NCBI GenBank assembly: GCA_036788095.1
Contig: DAIQOA010000040.1
Coordinates: 1 to 28,958 of the forward strand
Reading direction: 5' to 3'
Origin: Anaerohabitans sp036788095
GTDB lineage: Bacteria > Zhuqueibacterota > Zhuqueibacteria > Residuimicrobiales > Residuimicrobiaceae
Length of the DNA stretch: 28,958 nucleotides
Part shown: positions 16,092 through 24,797 of the stretch, in pieces
Layout of the letters: each line of letters begins with the position of its first letter
Position numbering within the stretch: position 1 is the first letter of the stretch
Notes under the pieces: model-generated
Databases searched by the model: none
What the model was told of the DNA's origin: nothing
What the model saw: the letters and a program-made list of their open reading frames with translations, nothing else
Position numbers and translations under genes: made by a program

Positions 16092-17522
16092 TCAGCGCAG
16101 TAGAACGGCTTTGATCTGCCGGCAATGCCCTCCGCTTTGCAGTTGAATGAGATAGAGGCCACTGGCCATGGTGTGACCGGAATCATCCGTACTATTCCAG
16201 ATGACGCTATGAGTACCGGCCGATTGCATTCCGGAATGCAGGGTGCGAATCAATTGTCCGTGCATATTGAAAACCTGCAATCGTATTTCAGCACTAGCAT
16301 CCAAATGGTATTTTATCGTGGTCGCCGGATTGAATGGGTTGGGATAATTATTCAATAACGTAAAAGTCCGTGGAACGTTTATGGGTGCTTTCTGCACGTT
16401 GGCAGTCAATCCCCAGCAAACCGTCAAACACGGATCTCCAAGGAGGGTATAGGTTTGGTTTGAATGTATTTCGAAAAAGGGATCCTCCATGCGCATAGCC
16501 GCAAATGCATTTCTGACCGATTCTCCGACACGGTGTCCCAACCCACTCCACTGATCTTTATAAAAATGGGTTAGAAAAACCATGCTCTCACCTGCCCATG
16601 CGACCCCTACAGGGGCAAGCGTGGCAACAGCTCCATTCGACCCTTGCAAAAGTAGGTGCTCCACGATCGTACTGTCATGGGCAAGTGCGAAATTATTATC
16701 GCAACCAACGAGAATCACCAGCGAGGGTGGTGCAGCCGGGTTGATGCGGGAGAGATCAGTGATCAAGAGCAATGAGTCACGCATCCATTGATGTTCGTTG
16801 GTGTGTCCGAGAAATAAAAAATTTCTGCACCCCTCATTTAAGGTCTGGAGCAGATCTGCTCTATTGCCTGCATTCGGTGAATCAACCCAGGTATCGATTC
16901 TGCTCCAGGTCACTGAATTGGGAATCAGGCCGGCCAACGAGTCCATTTGATGCGAAAAAAAGTTCTGATCAGCCGAATCAGTCACTGCCGTAAAATCAAG
17001 GGGGTATTGCCGATTTTCAAAAGCGATGGTCTTTTGAATAATGAGCGCCAACTCTTCCTCCGTATTGACCGGGAAGCGGCCGATGGCCAATTCGGGAATG
17101 CGTGAATTCTTTTCAGGCGACAGCGCATAGCACTGGTCTAAGCTGTAAAAAGTCCCCATAGTTGCATTGTACAGTCGAAATGATGGAAGATACTCTGCAT
17201 CTCCCACCAGCAGCACCGACCAGGGCGCTGGCGCTTGCCAACTTTTTACCGCAGTCCAGATCGCCTGATGAATGGATTCTGCCAAAAGGGTATCCACTGG
17301 GAATTCACGCTGAATTTGTTCAAGCGTCATCACGACGGCTTTGATGCCGCTTTCTTGTCGATAAGTGATGTAGGGTGTGAGGCCGTACTGCCACTTTTCT
17401 GGTGTGATGATCAACAGATCCGCTTGCTGGTTAGGGTCCTTGATGCCCCCGTACAGCGAAACCGAAAGCCAGACCGTCAGTTGCAGGATACTGAGCGAGA
17501 TACTACGTTTTCTTCTCTCCAT
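16092..17522 (-). CDS. C25 (gingipain-like) cysteine peptidase with T9SS sorting domain
   Basis: The 476-residue product looks like a secreted protease of the gingipain family. After a signal peptide (MERRKRS then a hydrophobic run), a nucleoside-like Rossmann region contains SVLLVGDAEYLPSF and LAIGRFPV. The catalytic pair is proposed as His240 in FLGHTNEHQW and Cys274 in VILVGCDNNFA, which match the GH and C positions of C25 enzymes; the usual GHG is GHT here. TLLGDP near 360-364 is typical of the family's end. Residues 388-476 form the T9SS sorting domain, opening NNYPNPFNPATTIKYHL. The start at 17522 has GGAGGAAAAG upstream; a longer frame to 17552 is less likely. It is much shorter than gingipains and lacks a clear propeptide and adhesin domains. 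The gene is lower in GC than its neighbours and splits the arginine genes. Confidence 0.85.
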   Translation of the reverse strand: MERRKRSISLSILQLTVWLSVSLYGGIKDPNQQADLLIITPEKWQYGLTPYITYRQESGIKAVVMTLEQIQREFPVDTLLAESIHQAIWTAVKSWQAPAPWSVLLVGDAEYLPSFRLYNATMGTFYSLDQCYALSPEKNSRIPELAIGRFPVNTEEELALIIQKTIAFENRQYPLDFTAVTDSADQNFFSHQMDSLAGLIPNSVTWSRIDTWVDSPNAGNRADLLQTLNEGCRNFLFLGHTNEHQWMRDSLLLITDLSRINPAAPPSLVILVGCDNNFALAHDSTIVEHLLLQGSNGAVATLAPVGVAWAGESMVFLTHFYKDQWSGLGHRVGESVRNAFAAMRMEDPFFEIHSNQTYTLLGDPCLTVCWGLTANVQKAPINVPRTFTLLNNYPNPFNPATTIKYHLDASAEIRLQVFNMHGQLIRTLHSGMQSAGTHSVIWNSTDDSGHTMASGLYLIQLQSGGHCRQIKAVLLR

Positions 17523-17843
17523 CTTTTCCTCCAAATAAAAGTTTGGATCCATCTGAATCGGGCTGTCGATTCAGCAGGTGGTATCAAAGCATAGAGAGGC
17601 CGTCTCCTTATATTGAACAGCAAACGGAGCACTTGAACAAACGGAAGACATGCTGTGCGACCAGAATAGTTCCTTGAAAAGTCGTCAGAGATGGTCTTTG
17701 CAGAGAAGAAATTTGTGGCAAGGGTTGGCGGGCAAAGCTCCTTTTAATCTTATTAAAGATAGAGCTTTTCTTAATCCAAGTCAAGCTGTTTCTGGTTCAG
17801 CGAGAAAACAAGGGCTTTAGCGGGCGGTAAACAATCGGCGAGG
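17523..17843 (-). other. Long untranslated leader of the C25 peptidase gene
   Basis: This 321-base gap holds the promoter at 17756-17784 and about 225 bases of predicted leader before the ribosome site GGAGG. Just after the expected RNA start, GCAAAG/CTTTGC arms (17732-17737 and 17696-17701) could form a 6-base stem. I could not match the leader to any riboswitch consensus I know, and no convincing small ORF with a ribosome site is present. Confidence 0.45.
17756..17784 (-). promoter_or_regulatory. Sigma70-type promoter of the C25 peptidase gene
   Basis: On the minus strand TTGACT (17779-17784; five of six) and TATCTT (17756-17761; four of six) are 17 bases apart in an AT-rich setting 60 bases past the argB stop. 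The RNA would start near 17749. It suggests the peptidase is expressed separately from argJCB. Confidence 0.6.
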
Positions 17844-18623
17844 CTAGTGCATCACTGCAGTGCCGAAATCATACCGGCCGGAGAGAATTTTCTCCAGCGT
17901 CTCGTCGCCGCGCCAGGCGCTGATGTGCACCCGTCGCACACCGGCGTCCAAGGCGGTGAACGCCGATTCCATCTTGGCGGTCATGCCGCCGTGAATAATC
18001 CGTTGTTCCATCAACCGCCGCGCCTCAGCGCGCGTGAGGGCGGCTGCCACCGCTCCGTCAACCTGCACGCCGGCCACGTCGGTAAAATAGATCAGATCAT
18101 TGCATGCCAGGCTGCCGGCAATGGCCGCCGCCGCGCTGTCGGCATTGACGTTGTAGGTCCGGCCGTCTCTGTCCGCTGAAATGGGAGAAATCACCGGCAC
18201 CTGCTTTTTCGCCAGGGCCTCGAGGATCACCCGTGGATCCACGGATTGCACCTGTCCCACACAGCCCAGATCCCGACCATGGTGCATCAGCTTTTCCACC
18301 AACAACAGAGAACGGGATTTGCCTGAAAGCCGGCAGACCGACAGGCCGGTTTGCTGCAGAAACCCGGCGATGCGGCTGTTCACGTCCTCGGACAGCACTT
18401 TTTCCACGATCTCCATGTCTTCGATCGTGGTCACCCGCAGGCCGTCGATGAAGACCGGCTGGCGGTTCGCCCGTCGCAGCGCTTCAGAGATCTCGGCGCC
18501 GCCGCCGTGAACAACGATCACCTCTGCATCGTTCAGCGTACGGATCGCCCGTCCCAGGGAGACAAACCCCTCCTCCCCCTCCAAAGCTTTGCCGCCCAGT
18601 TTGATCACCACTCTGCTTTTCAT
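17844..18623 (-). CDS. argB: Acetylglutamate kinase
   Basis: The 259-residue amino acid kinase phosphorylates N-acetylglutamate, the second step of arginine synthesis. Visible are VIKLGGKAL at the N-terminus, VIVVHGGGAEIS with the glycine-rich substrate loop, the YNVNADSAAAAIAGSL segment, LIYFTDVAGVQ and HGGMTAKMESAFTAL near the end. The frame opens with a GTG at 18629, but the ATG at 18623 shares one base with the argC stop (TGATG), a common translational-coupling arrangement, so I choose it. The N-terminal helix that makes arginine-inhibited hexameric enzymes is absent: the first strand begins at residue 4. This suggests an arginine-insensitive form, by family knowledge. It is the last gene of argJCB. 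Confidence 0.95.
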   Translation of the reverse strand: MKSRVVIKLGGKALEGEEGFVSLGRAIRTLNDAEVIVVHGGGAEISEALRRANRQPVFIDGLRVTTIEDMEIVEKVLSEDVNSRIAGFLQQTGLSVCRLSGKSRSLLLVEKLMHHGRDLGCVGQVQSVDPRVILEALAKKQVPVISPISADRDGRTYNVNADSAAAAIAGSLACNDLIYFTDVAGVQVDGAVAAALTRAEARRLMEQRIIHGGMTAKMESAFTALDAGVRRVHISAWRGDETLEKILSGRYDFGTAVMH

Positions 18624-19642
18624 CAGCACAGGCCCATGGTTTCCGGAAAACCGAACATCAGATTCATATTTTGCACCGCCTGACCGGCGGCGCCTTTGCC
18701 GAGATTGTCGATGGCACTGAAAACCGCGGCGTAAGAGGTGTCCTGTACCGCTTCAGCGGCGAGAAAACAAAAATTGCTGTGCAAAGCCATTCGCGTGGCC
18801 GGCAACTGGGGATCCACGATGCGAATGAAAGGCTCGGCCTCATATCGCTGACGCAACAGGTCATTGAGCTCTGCGCGGCTGTGCGCCGACCGCAGTTTAA
18901 AGTAGATGCTCGCGTACAAGCCGCGGGTCTGCGGCACCAGGTGCGGGGTAAAGACCACCCGCAGCGGTTTTTGTGAATGACGGCTCAACTCCTGATCGAT
19001 CTCGCCCACATGGCGATGGGACCGGCCGGGTTTGTAGGCGCTGACGTTTTCATTGGCTTCCACATAATGGGTGGTCTTGGTCGGCGTTTTGCCGGCGCCG
19101 GAAACGCCGGACTTGGCGTCGATGAGCACCGGCTCTTCCGCCACCCAATCGGCTTGCACAAAGGGCAGCAGCGCCAGCAAGGCGGCGGTGGGATAACATC
19201 CCGGATTGCCGATCAATCGCGCGTTGCGTATCTCCTGCCGGCGCCATTCCGGCAAACCATAGACCGCCTGCTCCAGCAATTCGGGAAACGGATGGCTGGT
19301 TCCGTACCAGGCCGCATAGGCCGACGCCGTGGAGAAGCGAAAGTCCGCCCCCAGATCGATCACCCGGCTGCCGCGATCGAAAAAAAACTTTCCCCACCGG
19401 CTGGACTCGATGGCCGGCAGGCAGAGGAAGACCAGATCAACGGGCTGCTGCAAAGCCTGCTCCGCCGTGCAAATGGTCAAATCCCGGAATCGGGGAAAGG
19501 GCGGATACAGATCGCCGAGCTTTTTGCCGTTCTCGTTTTCCGAAGTCGCGGCGACCAGTTCCACCTCGGGATGGCGGGAAAGAAGCCGCACCAGCTCTTC
19601 ACCGGTGTAGCCGGTGACGCCCAGGATGGCTGCTTTTTTCAT
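18623..19642 (-). CDS. argC: N-acetyl-gamma-glutamyl-phosphate reductase
   Basis: The 339-residue enzyme reduces N-acetylglutamyl phosphate to the semialdehyde with NADPH. It begins MKKAAILGVTGYTGEEL with the nucleotide-binding loop at 8-17; the catalytic cysteine is in IGNPGCYPTAALL (Cys149); the later GRSHRHVGEIDQEL and VVFTPHLVPQTRG are conserved in type 1 ArgC. The frame reaches a TTG at 19657 directly after the argJ stop, but the ATG at 19642 fits the family start and leaves a 15-base gap. The ribosome site is weak (GGAA), so coupling to argJ translation is likely. The stop overlaps the argB start by one base. Confidence 0.96.
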   Translation of the reverse strand: MKKAAILGVTGYTGEELVRLLSRHPEVELVAATSENENGKKLGDLYPPFPRFRDLTICTAEQALQQPVDLVFLCLPAIESSRWGKFFFDRGSRVIDLGADFRFSTASAYAAWYGTSHPFPELLEQAVYGLPEWRRQEIRNARLIGNPGCYPTAALLALLPFVQADWVAEEPVLIDAKSGVSGAGKTPTKTTHYVEANENVSAYKPGRSHRHVGEIDQELSRHSQKPLRVVFTPHLVPQTRGLYASIYFKLRSAHSRAELNDLLRQRYEAEPFIRIVDPQLPATRMALHSNFCFLAAEAVQDTSYAAVFSAIDNLGKGAAGQAVQNMNLMFGFPETMGLC

Positions 19643-19657
19643 TTTATTTTTTTCCAA

Positions 19658-20863
19658 TCAGGTATGATATTCCGCGTTGATTTTAACATACTCATAGGTC
19701 AGATCGCAGGAATAAACCCGGGCTTGCGCCGAGCCGGCGGCCAGGTCCACGGACAGCAGGATCTCTTTTTCCGCCAGAGCGGCTTTCATGGCTGCAGGAT
19801 CAAACGGAACCGGATGACCCTGGGTCAGCACCGGAATGCCGGCAAAGGAGACGGCGATTTGGCTCGGCCGCAGCTCTACACCGCAGCCGCCGACGGCGGA
19901 AAGAACTCGTCCCCAGTTAGGATCCCGTCCGAACACCGCGGTCTTGATCAGCAGCGAGTTGGCGACCGCTTTGGCCGCCCTGCGCGCTTGCTCCGGGTTC
20001 CGGGCGTTGGTGATTTGGACCAGCAGCAGTTTGGTGGCGCCTTCGCCATCCATGGCAATAGCCCTGGCGATGGCCTGCAACACGGTGCGCAACGCCTGGG
20101 TAAACACCTCGAAATCCGGACCAGCCGCATCGATGACCGGATTGCCGCATTGGCCGTTGGCCAGCAGCAGGACGCAATCATTGGTGCTCATCTCGCCGTC
20201 CACGGTCAGGCTGTTGAGCGAATCATCGACCGCCAGGCGCAGGCTGCGATCGAGCATGGCGCTGCTGACGGCCGCATCGGTGGTGAGGCAGCAGAGCATG
20301 GTGGCTAGATTCGGATTGATCATGCCGCTGCCCTTGGCCATGGCGCCGATGTACGCCCGGCGACCGGCCAATTGGAATTCGACCGCCACTTGTTTCGCTG
20401 TGGTATCCGTGGTCATGATGGCGTGCGCCGCCGCGTCGCCGCCGTCCGCCTTGAGAGAGGCGAGCGCTTCGGCCAGGCCGCTGCGCAATTTGTCCATGGC
20501 TAAGGGTTTGCCGATAATGCCGGTGGAGGCGACCAGCACCTCTTCGCGATCGATGTGCAGCCCCTGCGCAACCAGGGTGAGCGTTTCCTCTACATCCCGA
20601 TCGCCCTGTTCGCCGGTGCAGGCGTTGGCGTTGCCGCTGTTTATCACCACCGCCCGGCCTCGGCCGCACTGGAGGTTTCTTTTGCTCACCCGCACAGGGG
20701 CGGCCTGAATCAGATTGCTGGTGAACAGGGCTGCGGCAGCGGCTGGAGACGTACTATATACCAAAGCCAGGTCCAATCCCTTTTCCTTCAAACCACAGCG
20801 TACGCCCGCAGCCTGGAAGCCCTTGGGCGTGGTGACGCCGCCGGCGAATAGATGATCCGTCAA
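19658..20863 (-). CDS. argJ: Glutamate N-acetyltransferase/amino-acid acetyltransferase
   Basis: The 401-residue enzyme moves the acetyl group from N-acetylornithine to glutamate, making the route cyclic. Landmarks are VINSGNANACTG (73-84), STGIIGKPLAMD (113-124), AKGSGMINPNLATML (176-190) with the self-cleavage site before Thr188, and GRDPNWGRVLSAVGGCG. Cleavage there gives alpha and beta chains. The start is a TTG at 20863: no ATG is in a suitable place, and AGAGGA lies about seven bases upstream. Whether it also uses acetyl-CoA (bifunctional) or only acetylornithine cannot be read from the sequence. A separate GNAT of ArgA type at 14151-14621 may supply the first acetylglutamate. It heads argJCB. 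Confidence 0.96.
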   Translation of the reverse strand: MTDHLFAGGVTTPKGFQAAGVRCGLKEKGLDLALVYSTSPAAAAALFTSNLIQAAPVRVSKRNLQCGRGRAVVINSGNANACTGEQGDRDVEETLTLVAQGLHIDREEVLVASTGIIGKPLAMDKLRSGLAEALASLKADGGDAAAHAIMTTDTTAKQVAVEFQLAGRRAYIGAMAKGSGMINPNLATMLCCLTTDAAVSSAMLDRSLRLAVDDSLNSLTVDGEMSTNDCVLLLANGQCGNPVIDAAGPDFEVFTQALRTVLQAIARAIAMDGEGATKLLLVQITNARNPEQARRAAKAVANSLLIKTAVFGRDPNWGRVLSAVGGCGVELRPSQIAVSFAGIPVLTQGHPVPFDPAAMKAALAEKEILLSVDLAAGSAQARVYSCDLTYEYVKINAEYHT

Positions 20864-20939
20864 TGTTTTTCCTCTACAAGAGTCTCAATCTTTTCGGTCC
20901 GACTGAAAGGAACCTCTCCATCAAGCGGACGATGATAAA

Positions 20940-20969
20940 CGGTTGCACGGAGCAGGGCCACGGCAACCG
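20940..20969 (-). terminator. Weak hairpin between the APC permease and argJ
   Basis: CGGTTGC (20940-20946) and GCAACCG (20963-20969) form a 7-base stem with a 16-base loop. On the minus strand it is followed by TTTATC, too short a T-run for a confident terminator. It could end the permease transcript or lie in the argJ leader. Confidence 0.3.
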
Positions 20970-21014
20970 AACAGCCATTGAAGCGTTGTTAATAAAAACA
21001 TCTCTCCGCGCCGC

Positions 21015-23024
21015 TTAAACCGAAACCCGGATGGGCAGCATGATCAGCGGAATGCCCTGATAGAAAAACCGCCGCTGAATGGAGAATACGGTATAGTTGT
21101 GCAGCCAGCGGCCGAACATGGGCTCATGCGGAAACACCAGTTGTCCGCCGAAGAACATCGCCTGGGGAAATTTTTTCAGCAAATCGGGCGCCAGCTTGGA
21201 CACCTCTTCCACCACATCGATGGCGATGGCGGATACCGCCTCGGCATAATAGCCCTGATGGCGCATGAAAACGCAGTACTTTTCCAGATCCGCATCCACC
21301 TTGCTCTTGAGCTGTTCGATCTCCTCCGGACTGTTGAACGTGCCCGCATCCACCACACCGATCTGCAAAAAGACGAAATTTTTAATCTCGCCGCCGAACA
21401 TCTGGATGGCGCCGAACAGCGTGTGCAGCCCCAATCCGTTAAAGCCGCTGGTAAGTATGACCGCGGTGCGTGATCGGACAAACGGCGTTTTACGCGGACG
21501 CCGGGATTTACGCGCCGTGCCGACAGCGTGTGGAACGGACAGTTTGACCGCTTCCACCAGACTATCCAACCGTTTCAGCAGCCATGCGGTATGAGTATAA
21601 TGTTTTTTAACCAGCAGAACGATGACGATAAGCGTGCCGGTTACTAGAATGGTTATCCAGCCGCCTTCGGTAAATTTGAGCGTGGCCACTGAAAGCAGAA
21701 TGAAACCGGTAAGCACCATGCCGATGCCGCTGATCACCAGCTTCATCAGCCAGCCTTTTTGTTCACGCCGGTTCCGCCACCAATGGCGCACCAGACCCAC
21801 CTGGGAGAGCAGAAAGGTGATGAACACATTGATCGAGTACAGCACCACCAGCAAACGCACAGAGCCTTTGCTGAGAAACATTAAAATCAACGCCGCGCCG
21901 CCCATGAGCAGAATGCCGTTCTGCGTCACCAGCCGGTCGCTGAGTGTGGCAAAACGGGTGGGGAACCAACGATCCAGCGCCATATTCGACAGCACCCGCG
22001 GTCCGCCCAAAAAACCGGTCTGCGAGGCGACAAACAATAAAATGGCCTCGGAGGTCAGGGTAACCAGTATGAACAGATAGGCGAGGTTCTCGTTCCACCC
22101 GGCAGAGAGGGCATTGAGCAAAACGGCGTTCAACGTTTTTCCCGGCACATGTTCGACGCGAAAAAGCGTATACCCCAGCATCAATCCCAGCACCATGAAC
22201 GCCAGGGAAAAAGCCATATAGCGCATGGTGCTCTTGGCGGTTTTCACCTTGGGATCGCGCAGAATCGGCATGCCGTTGCTGACCGCCTCGATGCCGGTGT
22301 AGGTGCCGGCGCCCATGCTGTAGGCGCGCAAGATCAGCAGCACGGTTCCCAACAGACCCAACTCGGCGTTGCTCTGCCGGATGTCCAATTGAGTGGTCTC
22401 TATCAGAGTGGGCAAATCCGCCGCATGTACGTATAAAATGTACAGGATGGCAAAGATATGGGTCACGATAAAGATCAAAAAGATCGGCACCAGAGGCACA
22501 ACGGACTCTTTGACTCCGCGCAGGTTGAGCCAGATCAGCAGGACCAGCCCCGCCATGGCAAAAGTCAGTTTATAGGGCAGCCAGGCGACCGGCAGAAAGC
22601 TGAAAATCGCATCCGCTCCGCTGGCCACGGACAGAGTGATGGTCAACACATAATCGATCAACAACGCGCAGCCCGAGACCATGCCGGCTTTGGGCGACAA
22701 CAATTTGCTCGCCACCATGTAGCCGCCGCCGCCGGCGGGAAACAGTTCGATGACCTGCATATAGCTGGCGCTGATGATAAAGATCGTCACCACCGAAGCC
22801 AGGGCCACCAGAATGCCCAGATGGAAATGACCCTCCAGGGCGCGGAACGCCTCCTCCGGACCATAGCAGGAGGAGGACAAGCCATCGGCGCCCAGGCCCA
22901 CCCAGGCAAAAAAAGCGATCAGGGAGAGCTTGTGAAAAATATGCGGATCCTGGGGGCTGCGAGCGCCCCCCAGCAGGGCGTCTTTCGCCCTGCGCTTTAA
23001 AGATGGTTTTTCGGTCTCATCCAT
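21015..23024 (-). CDS. APC-superfamily permease with a C-terminal soluble domain
   Basis: The 669-residue product has a cytoplasmic N-terminus, about 12 membrane segments (residues about 35-480) and a soluble tail of roughly 170 residues. The first helix reads GLGADGLSSSCYGPEEAF, close in pattern to the DALSS...YGTE stretch of KimA/YdaO-type potassium transporters and related amino acid/polyamine carriers. FPAGGGGYMVASKLL and GAGTYTGIEAVSNGMP are further family-like segments. The tail contains AVILTSGFNGLGLHTLF and FLQIGVVDAG, suggestive of an alpha/beta fold as in KimA's cytoplasmic part. The substrate (K+ or an amino acid) is not decided. The frame starts at a GTG at 23042; the ATG at 23024 fits better, though both have poor ribosome sites. 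It stands alone between argJ and cimA. Confidence 0.85.
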   Translation of the reverse strand: MDETEKPSLKRRAKDALLGGARSPQDPHIFHKLSLIAFFAWVGLGADGLSSSCYGPEEAFRALEGHFHLGILVALASVVTIFIISASYMQVIELFPAGGGGYMVASKLLSPKAGMVSGCALLIDYVLTITLSVASGADAIFSFLPVAWLPYKLTFAMAGLVLLIWLNLRGVKESVVPLVPIFLIFIVTHIFAILYILYVHAADLPTLIETTQLDIRQSNAELGLLGTVLLILRAYSMGAGTYTGIEAVSNGMPILRDPKVKTAKSTMRYMAFSLAFMVLGLMLGYTLFRVEHVPGKTLNAVLLNALSAGWNENLAYLFILVTLTSEAILLFVASQTGFLGGPRVLSNMALDRWFPTRFATLSDRLVTQNGILLMGGAALILMFLSKGSVRLLVVLYSINVFITFLLSQVGLVRHWWRNRREQKGWLMKLVISGIGMVLTGFILLSVATLKFTEGGWITILVTGTLIVIVLLVKKHYTHTAWLLKRLDSLVEAVKLSVPHAVGTARKSRRPRKTPFVRSRTAVILTSGFNGLGLHTLFGAIQMFGGEIKNFVFLQIGVVDAGTFNSPEEIEQLKSKVDADLEKYCVFMRHQGYYAEAVSAIAIDVVEEVSKLAPDLLKKFPQAMFFGGQLVFPHEPMFGRWLHNYTVFSIQRRFFYQGIPLIMLPIRVSV

Positions 23025-23129
23025 GAATGTCGGCAACCTCACACTCTAACCATTGATCCTACAGCCTGGAAATAAACCGGATAATCTACGAAATTTTAAA
23101 ATAGCAAAGAAGAATAAAATATAATTTTC

Positions 23130-23164
23130 AACCGGACCATGGTCAGCATTCGCTTAAACCGGTT
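23130..23164 (-). terminator. Possible terminator after cimA
   Basis: AACCGG (23130-23135) and CCGGTT (23159-23164) form a 6-base stem around a loop containing the palindrome ACCATGGT. On the minus strand the stem is followed by an AT-rich, T-containing tail (GAAAATTATATTTTATT). It lies 55 bases past cimA, at the end of the branched-chain operon. Confidence 0.35.
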
Positions 23165-23219
23165 TTGCGAGGCATGACTGCGAGGGGATGGCGTCAAGGC
23201 TACTGCAGGAACGCTCCGT

Positions 23220-24797
23220 TCATCTTTGGTTGGTTTTCATGAGCTTGTAGCTGATGCTGTCCACCAGCGCGCGCCAGCTGGCTTCGATGATGTTTTCCGA
23301 CACGCCGACCGTTCCCCAGGACTCGCGGCCGTCGCTGGATTCCACCAAGACGCGGACCTCGGCAGCCGTGGCCTTTTCGCTGTCCAGAACGCGCACCTTG
23401 TAGTCCACCAGTTTGACCGCCTTCAAGCTGGGATAAAAGGGCAGCAAAGCTTTGCGCAACGCTTTATCCAGCGCATCGACCGGTCCGTGGCCTTCAGCCA
23501 CCGTGTGTTGGATTTTGCCGTTCACCTCCAATTTGAGCACGGCCTCGGCGTACAAAAATCCGTTCTCAGTGCGGTCCACCGTTACCCGGGCGCTCAGCAT
23601 AGTAAAAAACGGCTTGACTTGTCCGATGGTTTTCCTGACCAGCACTTCAAAGGAGCCCTCTGCGCCCTCGAATTGATATCCCAGATGTTCCAGCTTTTTC
23701 AATTCCTGGACGATATGGCGGACCTCCTCCTTGCGGCTGTCCAGATCGAGCCCCATCTCACGCGCCTTGTGCAGCACATTGCTCTGCCCGGCCTGGTCGG
23801 AGACCAGCACCCGTTGACGGTTGCCCACGGATTCCGGCGGGATGTGCTCATAGGTGCGCCGGTTGCGATGAATCGCGCTGACATGAATGCCGCCCTTGTG
23901 AGCAAACGCGCTGTTGCCGACATACGGCATCTCCTCCCGATGGGTCAGATTGGCTATCTCGCTGACCGTACGGGAGAGCTCGGTGAGTTTTGCCAATTTT
24001 AATTTTCTATGAAACGAACAGCCCAGCTTGAGCTGCAGGTTGGGCAGAATACTGCACAGATTGGCGTTGCCGCAGCGTTCGCCATAGCCGTTGATCGTGC
24101 CCTGTACATGCCCAACGCCCAGACGCACGGCCGTCACCGTGCTGCCGACAGCGGTATCGCTGTCGTTATGCGCATGCAGACCGAGCGGCATGTCCGGGAA
24201 AGCCTCCCGTACCCGGCGGATCACCTCTTCGACTTGAAAGGGCAGCGCGCCGCCGTTGGTATCGCAGAGCACGACCACATCCGCGCCGGCATCCCAGGCG
24301 GTGACGCAAGTCTCCAGGGCATAATCCGGATTTTCAGCAAAGCCGTCAAAAAAATGCTCCGCATCATAGATCACCTCTTTGCCCTTGCTCTTCAGATAGG
24401 CGACCGAATCGTGAATGATCTGCAAGTTCTCCTCCAGCGATGCGCGCAGGGCTTCGTGAACGTGCAGATCCCACGACTTGCCGAACACCGTCACCACCGG
24501 CGTATGCGCCTTCAGCAAAGCCTGAATGTTGGCGTCCTGCTTGACAGGGGATTTGACCCGGCAGGTGCTGCCGAACGCGGAAATTTTTGCGTTCTTCCAT
24601 TTGATCTGTGCGGCGCGGTGGAAAAATTCCAGATCCTTGGGATTGGAGCCGGGCCAGCCGCCTTCGATATAGTCGATGCCGAATTCATCCAACCGCTGCG
24701 CAATCCGGATCTTGTCCTCTGCTGAAAAAGCGATCCCCTCATGCTGCGAGCCATCCCGCAGCGTTGTATCGTAAAGCCAGACGCGATTGTTGTTCAT
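23220..24797 (-). CDS. cimA: Citramalate synthase
   Basis: The 525-residue enzyme joins pyruvate and acetyl-CoA to (R)-citramalate, a threonine-independent start of isoleucine synthesis. The HMGL-like barrel shows YDTTLRDGSQHEGI (9-22), IEGGWPGSNPKD (44-55), YDAEHFFDGF (144-153), the metal-binding HAHND (208-212) and NGYGERCGNANL (236-247). The SQHEG and EHFFDG forms separate this CimA/LeuA3-type enzyme from ordinary LeuA and homocitrate synthases. A C-terminal LeuA-like regulatory domain covers about 390-525, so feedback control (by isoleucine in known cases) is plausible. The frame is open to 24869, but the ATG at 24797 has AAGGCGGA upstream. It follows leuB by 156 bases and is last in the operon. 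Confidence 0.93.
   Translation of the reverse strand: MNNNRVWLYDTTLRDGSQHEGIAFSAEDKIRIAQRLDEFGIDYIEGGWPGSNPKDLEFFHRAAQIKWKNAKISAFGSTCRVKSPVKQDANIQALLKAHTPVVTVFGKSWDLHVHEALRASLEENLQIIHDSVAYLKSKGKEVIYDAEHFFDGFAENPDYALETCVTAWDAGADVVVLCDTNGGALPFQVEEVIRRVREAFPDMPLGLHAHNDSDTAVGSTVTAVRLGVGHVQGTINGYGERCGNANLCSILPNLQLKLGCSFHRKLKLAKLTELSRTVSEIANLTHREEMPYVGNSAFAHKGGIHVSAIHRNRRTYEHIPPESVGNRQRVLVSDQAGQSNVLHKAREMGLDLDSRKEEVRHIVQELKKLEHLGYQFEGAEGSFEVLVRKTIGQVKPFFTMLSARVTVDRTENGFLYAEAVLKLEVNGKIQHTVAEGHGPVDALDKALRKALLPFYPSLKAVKLVDYKVRVLDSEKATAAEVRVLVESSDGRESWGTVGVSENIIEASWRALVDSISYKLMKTNQR

Noticed and set aside
17523..17755. Known riboswitch class in the peptidase leader
   Set aside because: No consensus I know (cobalamin, c-di-GMP, SAM, TPP and others) could be matched by eye; only a short stem is seen.
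18977..20308. Long plus-strand open frame (443 codons) opposite argC and argJ
   Set aside because: It lies wholly opposite two clearly conserved genes; its translation is low in hydrophobic order and rich in Gly, Gln, Arg and His, as expected for the antisense of GC-rich coding DNA.
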